Program-made: the position numbers and the translations under genes
NCBI RefSeq assembly: GCF_900086655.1
Contig: NZ_LT575476.1
Location: forward strand, 4,906,383 to 4,946,590
Direction of reading: 5' to 3'
Source of the DNA: Paenibacillus tuaregi
GTDB taxonomy: Bacteria; Bacillota; Bacilli; Paenibacillales; Paenibacillaceae
Length of the DNA stretch: 40,208 nucleotides
Shown: positions 35,896-40,208 of the stretch, piece after piece
Layout: each line of letters opens with the position of its first letter
Numbering within the stretch: the stretch's first letter is position 1
The notes under the pieces: generated by a model
Database searches by the model: none
The model's input: only the letters and a program-made list of their open reading frames with translations
Told to the model about the DNA's origin: nothing

Positions 35896-36205
35896 AGCCA
35901 GTAACTTGAGTGATTGATTGACTGACTGGATAGGATGACTCGTAGCATGGATGCCTGAACAATTTGTAGAATTGAACAGTTTCTGAACTTGATGTTTAGC
36001 AAAACTTATAGCGATGGTGACCAACCGGATGAATAAACTAAATTTCATAGCCTGGGTGACTGATCAAGTGAATGCGTTTAATCATAGCTTAGTTATCTGG
36101 ATAGATGAATGAGCTAAATTTCGCTGCTAGGGTGACTGACCAGATGAACTAGCTAAATTTCGTAGCTTTGGTGACTGACTTGAATACACAATTTATAGCT
36201 ATTGA
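35896..36205. repeat. Degenerate tandem repeat array, period 38-39 bp
   Basis: About eight imperfect copies of a unit like GGTGACTGACCAGATGAACT, AGCTAAATTTCGTAGCTT can be followed. Copies starting at 36016, 36055, 36093, 36131 and 36170 are clear; earlier ones near 35896, 35935 and 35980 are more diverged. Each holds AGCTA/TAGCT-type short dyad around AAATTTCG. There are no conserved spacers, so it is not a CRISPR. It fills most of the 920-bp gap between mbl and flhO (35633-36553), which shows no convincing gene. Two short inverted repeats (35738-35756; 35770-35784) lie before it. Confidence 0.65.
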
Positions 36206-36553
36206 AGTTGAACAAAAGGAAGGTCAGACTAGGCAAAAGGTGAAATGGTTCTTGAAAAGCACAGCGTTCGCCTTTGTGAACAGATGATTTCTAACTTATG
36301 ACTTTTATATCAAGAAATCTGTTAACCAACAGCGATCGGAAGAACATTTCAACCGGATGCCTTTATCCTGTACAATCATTTATTCCAACTGTAAACAATT
36401 CCCTGTTTCTTAATGAACAAGGCTGTTTATTTTTTATTAAAAAGGCAAACGGACTTATTTATCCAAATCAAAGCAAGTTATGTTATGTCATCTGCCTATC
36501 TATATTCCAAATTGCCCGCCCCGGCAAATGCTTCTTTTCAATATATCGGACAA

Positions 36554-37552
36554 CTAGAACTTTTTCTTTATAACTCTATCCAAATTATCGAGCATAAGCC
36601 CTGTGCCCTTAACTACGCAGTGCATCGGATCTTCCGCGATCACGACCGGAACCCGAAGTTCCTCCGCGAGGAGCTCGTCCAATCCATTCAGCAGAGCGCC
36701 GCCCCCGGTCAGAATTACACCGCGGTCAATGATATCGGCTGACAGTTCCGGCGGTGTGCGCTCCAGGACGGATTTAGCTGCTGCGACGATGGAAGACACG
36801 GGCTCCCATAGAGCTTCCTGAACTTCGGAGGACGAAATGGTTACCGTGAGAGGGAGTCCTGACACCATATCTCTGCCCCGGATGTCCAGCTCAGCTTGGC
36901 GGCCGCCAGGACGAACGGTTCCGATACCAATCTTGATATCCTCGGCAGTGCGTTCCCCGATAAGGAGCTTGTACTTCGTCTTAATGTAACGGATAATCGC
37001 GGCATCGAACTTGTCCCCTGCCATCTTAATTGATGAGGCCGTGACAATGTCCCCCATGGAGAGAACGGCTACGTCCGTTGTTCCTCCTCCGATATCCACC
37101 ACCATATTGCCGCTTGGCTCAAAAATGTCCATACCGGCGCCGATAGCAGCCGCCTTCGGTTCTTCCTCGAGATAAACTTCCTTCGCGCCGCTGCGCTCTG
37201 CGGCCTCCCGAATCGCCTTCTGCTCAACGGAGGTAATATTGGTTGGGGCACAGATCAAAATCCGTGGGTGGCTGTACCAGTTCTTCCCGCCAACACGATT
37301 AATAAAGTACTTCAACATCGTCTCCGTAATTTCAAAATCTGCAATAACCCCGTCCTTCAGCGGACGGATTGCCACAATATTTCCAGGTGTTCTGCCTACC
37401 ATCCGCCTTGCGTCTTCACCGACAGCAAGCACACGCTTGGTATCGCTCTCAATCGTGACGACAGAAGGCTCGTCGAGCACTACACCTTTCCCTTTTACAT
37501 GGATCAGCACGTTCGCAGTGCCCAAATCAATTCCGATATCCTTGCTCATCAT
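36554..37552 (-). CDS. mbl: Cell shape-determining protein Mbl (MreB family)
   Basis: The product has 332 residues, typical of Mbl. Actin-fold signatures are IGIDLGTANVLIHVKGKG (phosphate 1), MVVDIGGGTTDVAVLSMGDI (phosphate 2) and DRGVILTGGGALLNGLDELL (adenosine). Conserved helix EEEPKAAAIGAGM and DKFDAAIIRYIKTKY also fit. It forms filaments under the membrane that guide the lateral-wall synthesis machinery. ATG 37552 or the adjacent ATG 37549 follows GGGGGAG. As in Bacillus it lies just after spoIIID and before flhO-flhP. No clear terminator follows; a long repeat-bearing gap does. Confidence 0.95.
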   Translation of the reverse strand: MMSKDIGIDLGTANVLIHVKGKGVVLDEPSVVTIESDTKRVLAVGEDARRMVGRTPGNIVAIRPLKDGVIADFEITETMLKYFINRVGGKNWYSHPRILICAPTNITSVEQKAIREAAERSGAKEVYLEEEPKAAAIGAGMDIFEPSGNMVVDIGGGTTDVAVLSMGDIVTASSIKMAGDKFDAAIIRYIKTKYKLLIGERTAEDIKIGIGTVRPGGRQAELDIRGRDMVSGLPLTVTISSSEVQEALWEPVSSIVAAAKSVLERTPPELSADIIDRGVILTGGGALLNGLDELLAEELRVPVVIAEDPMHCVVKGTGLMLDNLDRVIKKKF

Positions 37553-37812
37553 TACAAAGCTCCCCCAAAGCGTATTTTTAATGGTAAAAGAAACCTAACG
37601 TCTATTGTCATTCTGTTCGACAGAATATCCGTCAATTTTACAGAAACATCCAGAAAAAACACATCTGAAGTCCGTTTTGCGTAGCTAAATTTCGGGATGT
37701 TTGGATAAATTACCCGCATTCTTGTACCATATTTAAAAATATCATACTTTGGGGGACGTATTCAATTACATATCTGTCTTTTTTCGTACGAAAAGTGGGT
37801 GATAAGGGCGGA

Positions 37813-38097
37813 TTAATTCGCTGCTGTGATCACTTCCCGCTTGGAGGGTGTGGTCTTTTTATATTTAATCTTGGTCGCCTCTCCTCCGCGCAGATGCCTG
37901 ATGGATTTATGGTACTCCAGAATATGCTTCACCTGGTCAGCCAAATCCGGGTTGATCTCCGGAAGCCGTTCCGTTAAATCCTTGTGTACCGTGCTTTTGG
38001 ACACACCAAACTCCTTGGCGATGGTCCTAACCGTATGCTTCGTCTCCACGATGCAGCGGCCTATCTTAATGGTTCGTTCCTTAATGTAATCATGCAC
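37813..38097 (-). CDS. spoIIID: Sporulation transcriptional regulator SpoIIID
   Basis: The product has 94 residues from the GTG at 38097 (VHDYIKERTIKIG), 7 nt behind GGGAGG; the long upstream frame is not needed, because a sigma-E type promoter lies inside it. The helix-turn-helix is TIAKEFGVSKSTVHKDLTER, and HILEYHKSIRHLRGGEATKI forms the basic C-terminal extension that also contacts DNA. It is a mother-cell regulator that activates or represses sigma-E genes. Almost the same length and sequence pattern as the Bacillus protein. Mbl follows 260 bp downstream, as expected. Confidence 0.95.
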   Translation of the reverse strand: MHDYIKERTIKIGRCIVETKHTVRTIAKEFGVSKSTVHKDLTERLPEINPDLADQVKHILEYHKSIRHLRGGEATKIKYKKTTPSKREVITAAN

Positions 38098-38130
38098 GCT
38101 CCCGCCTCCCAACTCGAGATAGTTTGGTAC

Positions 38131-38158
38131 AGTATATGAGGGGCGTGCCCATATATTC
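38131..38158 (-). promoter_or_regulatory. Sigma-E type promoter of spoIIID
   Basis: Minus strand GAATATA (38152-38158), a 13-nt spacer, then CATATACT (38131-38138). The -10 matches CATACANT in 7 of 8 positions. SpoIIID genes are transcribed by sigma-E in the mother cell. The start near 38124 excludes the longer reading frame upstream. Confidence 0.7.
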
Positions 38159-38213
38159 TTTGTTTCCAAGCCTGACAAGCCTGCGCGGGGCCAATTATTT
38201 TACACAGCAAGCG

Positions 38214-38245
38214 AAAAAAACGGGGGATCTGGAGATCCCCCGTTT
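38214..38245 (-). terminator. Terminator of spoIIQ
   Basis: AAACGGGGGATCT (38218-38230) and AGATCCCCCGTTT (38233-38245) form a 13-bp perfect stem, followed on the minus strand by seven T. Confidence 0.9.
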
Positions 38246-38307
38246 GGCGCAGGCCTTATGTACTAAGACTTTTCAGTTAGTGGACTAGCCTGCTCCAAGT
38301 CAACACA

Positions 38308-39051
38308 TTATTTTTGCGGAAGCAGCTGGGATGGGTTCACCGGTGTGCCGTTCTCATATACGGCAAAGTGAACATGATTGCCAAGATCCTTCTCCAGCTC
38401 ATTGCGTCCGGCGGTGGCCAGGGTATCCCCCTGCTTCACTTCAGCGTCCTTCTTCACCTTCACATCCGCGAGACTTTCGTAGACGGTCTTCAGGTTGTTG
38501 GCATGGGTGATCTCCACCACATAACCTAGCAGCGCATGCTGCTCTACCCGCGTAACTTTGCCACCCAAAGCTGCTTTCACATCAAAAGATTTGTTATCCC
38601 CTCTTGCGAGGTCGATACCCGTGTTCGGCACGAACGTGTCATTATACTGCACGATCGCGGACACATGCTCTTCTGCTGAAGCATCCTTGTCATAAAACGG
38701 CTTAACAACATTAACCTCGGCGGCGTTAGCCACCGGCCATACGAGATCCTCCGGCGTAGCGACAGTCTGAACCGATGTGCCATCTTCAGGCTTAACCTTG
38801 GTATCTCCCGTGGTAGTGCCTACCGGCTGGGTCACCGTTCCCGATGTGATCTCAGCCTGCGGCTTACGGCTCGCGCCCTGGTACACCCACACTAAGGTTA
38901 GTATGATTGCCGCGATGGCCATGTATGCTGCCGGGTATACCCACTTTCTGGACAAAAGTTTTTTCCATGAGGATGCCGGTACAGCCGGCTCTCCCAATCC
39001 AATTTTAGGAGATTCCTCATTCTTGTGCTGCTTCTGATTTTGATCATTCAT
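38308..39051 (-). CDS. spoIIQ: Stage II sporulation protein Q, degenerate LytM peptidase
   Basis: The product has 247 residues. A hydrophilic cytoplasmic N-terminus is followed by a membrane helix (VYPAAYMAIAAIILTLVWVY, about 38-57) and a linker rich in T, G and P. The LytM/M23 domain starts near 110. The first zinc motif is altered: FVPNTGIDLARGD has Asn where active enzymes have His before TGID. The second motif NHVHFAVYENGTPVNP keeps HxH. Loss of the first ligand argues for a structural, not a hydrolytic, role as in Bacillus, where SpoIIQ zips to SpoIIIAH across the intermembrane space. A sigma-F promoter precedes it and spoIID lies upstream. Confidence 0.88.
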   Translation of the reverse strand: MNDQNQKQHKNEESPKIGLGEPAVPASSWKKLLSRKWVYPAAYMAIAAIILTLVWVYQGASRKPQAEITSGTVTQPVGTTTGDTKVKPEDGTSVQTVATPEDLVWPVANAAEVNVVKPFYDKDASAEEHVSAIVQYNDTFVPNTGIDLARGDNKSFDVKAALGGKVTRVEQHALLGYVVEITHANNLKTVYESLADVKVKKDAEVKQGDTLATAGRNELEKDLGNHVHFAVYENGTPVNPSQLLPQK

Positions 39052-39071
39052 AGTTTATCACCTCAGTAACA

Positions 39072-39099
39072 AGTGTTACCGGGGTAAACTCTTTTATAC
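39072..39099 (-). promoter_or_regulatory. Sigma-F promoter of spoIIQ
   Basis: Minus strand GTATA (39095-39099), 14-nt spacer, then GGTAACACT (39072-39080), a full match to the sigma-F -10 pattern GGNNANAHT. It leaves a leader of about 14 nt to ATG 39051. A GTAAC/GTTAC dyad overlaps the -10. The rest of 39100-39423 shows no gene; a perfect TATAAC-TATC-GTTATA dyad lies at 39253-39268. Confidence 0.75.
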
Positions 39100-39423
39100 T
39101 TCGCCTATCCTACTTTTTTAGAAAATAATTTTAGAGCCTTATTCCCCTTCTATTGCCGGGCAACCACCAGCCCCATGCGGTCCTTAAACAAATGAGGTCT
39201 TGCGGATGTTTTGCACCAGCGACAAGATGGGTGAGCTTTAGGTTTATATGAATATAACTATCGTTATAACACTACTATACGTGAAAGGATGAGCCACACC
39301 GGAATATGACCCCCTTCTCATGGAGACCTCTACTGGAAAAAGGAGCGCCTGCACTTTCCGTTTATATCTAATGAACGCAAGCCCCTCGCAGCTGCCTAGG
39401 CCACAAAACTGATCTAGTCCGTT

Positions 39424-40208
39424 CTACTTGGCCTTATTCAGCAAATGTGAGGCTTGGGCGAATTGAATGCCTGTATAGTAGTGTTCTAGAATCTGGTTCA
39501 CCGTATATCCTTCCTTGGCCATTCCATTTGCTCCCCATTGACTCATGCCCACACCGTGGCCATACCCGTAAGTTGTAATTTTGACCTGATTACCTTCTGG
39601 ATCAAAACGGAACTGGCTGGACCGCAGCCCCAGCTTCTCCCGAATCTCCCTTCCACTAAAGGTGGTTCCGCCTATCTTCGCTTCCTTAACTCTATGTCCT
39701 GTCGTACTGGATACAATTTTAAACAGAGAGCGGGTGCCTGCTGCCTGACCCGCAACTGCTGGAATACTTGGTTGGGCTAGTCCCAGCTTACTAAAGACAC
39801 TGCTCAAGCTCATGGTGACCGTCTCTTTATAGTCCGGGTCCAGCTTGATGTCCCAAGGGCTTGGCACACTGCGCAGATAAGGAATTTTGTAATTCCAGTA
39901 TTCCTCTGAGTTCTCAGTATACCCGTTGCTGGCGGAGAAGAAGGAGGCCGTAATCGGCTTGCCTTGGTAAGTCATAATCGTCCCAGTCGTGGCATGGACA
40001 GCCTTTTGGATTCTGGCAAGCTTATCGGCTTCCCCATCTGTCTGCCATTTCTTCAAGGCATGGCGGGGGAGATAGGCTTGATGGGCCACCGTATCGGTCA
40101 CATCCGCGGCCCGTCCAGGAACCCCGCTCGTATCTCCATCTGTGAGTCTTCTTACTATAAAGGTACGTGCCGCAATGGCCTGTGCCTTCAGCGCCTCCAG
40201 CTCGAAGG
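39424..40208 (-). CDS. spoIID: Stage II sporulation protein D (partial at right edge)
   Basis: The frame runs through the window edge, so the N-terminus is missing. The visible 261 residues start ELEALKAQAIAARTF, a SpoIID/LytB signature, and go on with TGTIMTYQGKPITASFFSAS and the end YGYGHGVGMSQWGANGMAKE. The GHGVGMSQWGA block holds residues needed for glycan-strand cleavage. SpoIID is a lytic transglycosylase anchored in the mother-cell membrane that acts with SpoIIM and SpoIIP in engulfment. It precedes spoIIQ but is separated by 370 bp and likely has its own promoter beyond the window. Confidence 0.93.
   Translation of the reverse strand, partial: FELEALKAQAIAARTFIVRRLTDGDTSGVPGRAADVTDTVAHQAYLPRHALKKWQTDGEADKLARIQKAVHATTGTIMTYQGKPITASFFSASNGYTENSEEYWNYKIPYLRSVPSPWDIKLDPDYKETVTMSLSSVFSKLGLAQPSIPAVAGQAAGTRSLFKIVSSTTGHRVKEAKIGGTTFSGREIREKLGLRSSQFRFDPEGNQVKITTYGYGHGVGMSQWGANGMAKEGYTVNQILEHYYTGIQFAQASHLLNKAK

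Noticed and set aside
35896..36205. CRISPR array in the mbl-flhO gap
   Set aside because: Repeats are contiguous and degenerate, with no unique spacers and no cas genes.
35758..36573. Short frames in the mbl-flhO gap (minus 35758-36048 and plus 36298-36573)
   Set aside because: They overlap tandem repeats or AT-rich sequence, lack ribosome sites and have no protein-like pattern.

Overview
The window looks like chromosome of a spore-forming, flagellated, S-layer-bearing member of the Bacillota, most probably Paenibacillus or a close relative. The case rests on the combination of sporulation genes (spoIID, spoIIQ, spoIIID, an alpha/beta-type SASP), degS-degU, a flagellar flhO-flhP pair next to mbl, three large SLH-domain proteins, and the secondary cell-wall polymer genes tagO, tagA and csaB. 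Strong AGGAGG ribosome binding sites, several GTG and TTG starts and moderate GC fit too. No rRNA, tRNA, insertion sequence, phage gene or CRISPR array was seen. Nearly everything is on the minus strand; the one convincing plus-strand gene is the short secreted protein at 16595-17101. The genes below are given in window order, so transcription mostly runs from right to left.

Left edge (1-6318): a partial comFA-like gene, preceded by a small frame carrying an in-frame amber codon; a one-helix membrane protein; the response regulator degU; the kinase degS; and a 900-residue secreted phosphodiester glycosidase-type protein. Middle (7066-25645): an accessory cell-surface region with three SLH proteins of 1337, 1146 and 1296 residues, two secreted proteins of unknown function, a stalk-domain protein, metK, a spore SASP gene and a small coiled-coil protein. 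Most of these are single-gene units bounded by clear hairpin terminators.

Right of that (25855-30989) lies the probable anchoring machinery: tagO, then the overlapping group DUF5693-csaB-tagA. TagO and TagA should start the secondary cell-wall polymer on undecaprenyl phosphate. CsaB should add the pyruvate ketal that SLH domains bind. The three SLH proteins are the likely clients, so the window holds both anchor synthesis and anchored proteins. Then come a phosphosugar mutase, fabZ with a long structured leader, the flhO-flhP-epuA-like operon, a 38-39 bp degenerate tandem repeat array, mbl, and the spoIIID, spoIIQ and spoIID genes. Promoters matching sigma-E and sigma-F consensus can be read directly in front of spoIIID and spoIIQ.

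The least explained items are: the three-hairpin leader of fabZ; a terminator-like hairpin between the metK promoter and metK in a leader without an S-box; two in-frame ribosome-binding starts on the main S-layer gene; the DUF5693 protein in the csaB operon; the 859-residue secreted protein built of repeated modules; the amber-interrupted small ORF before comFA; and the repeat array beside mbl.
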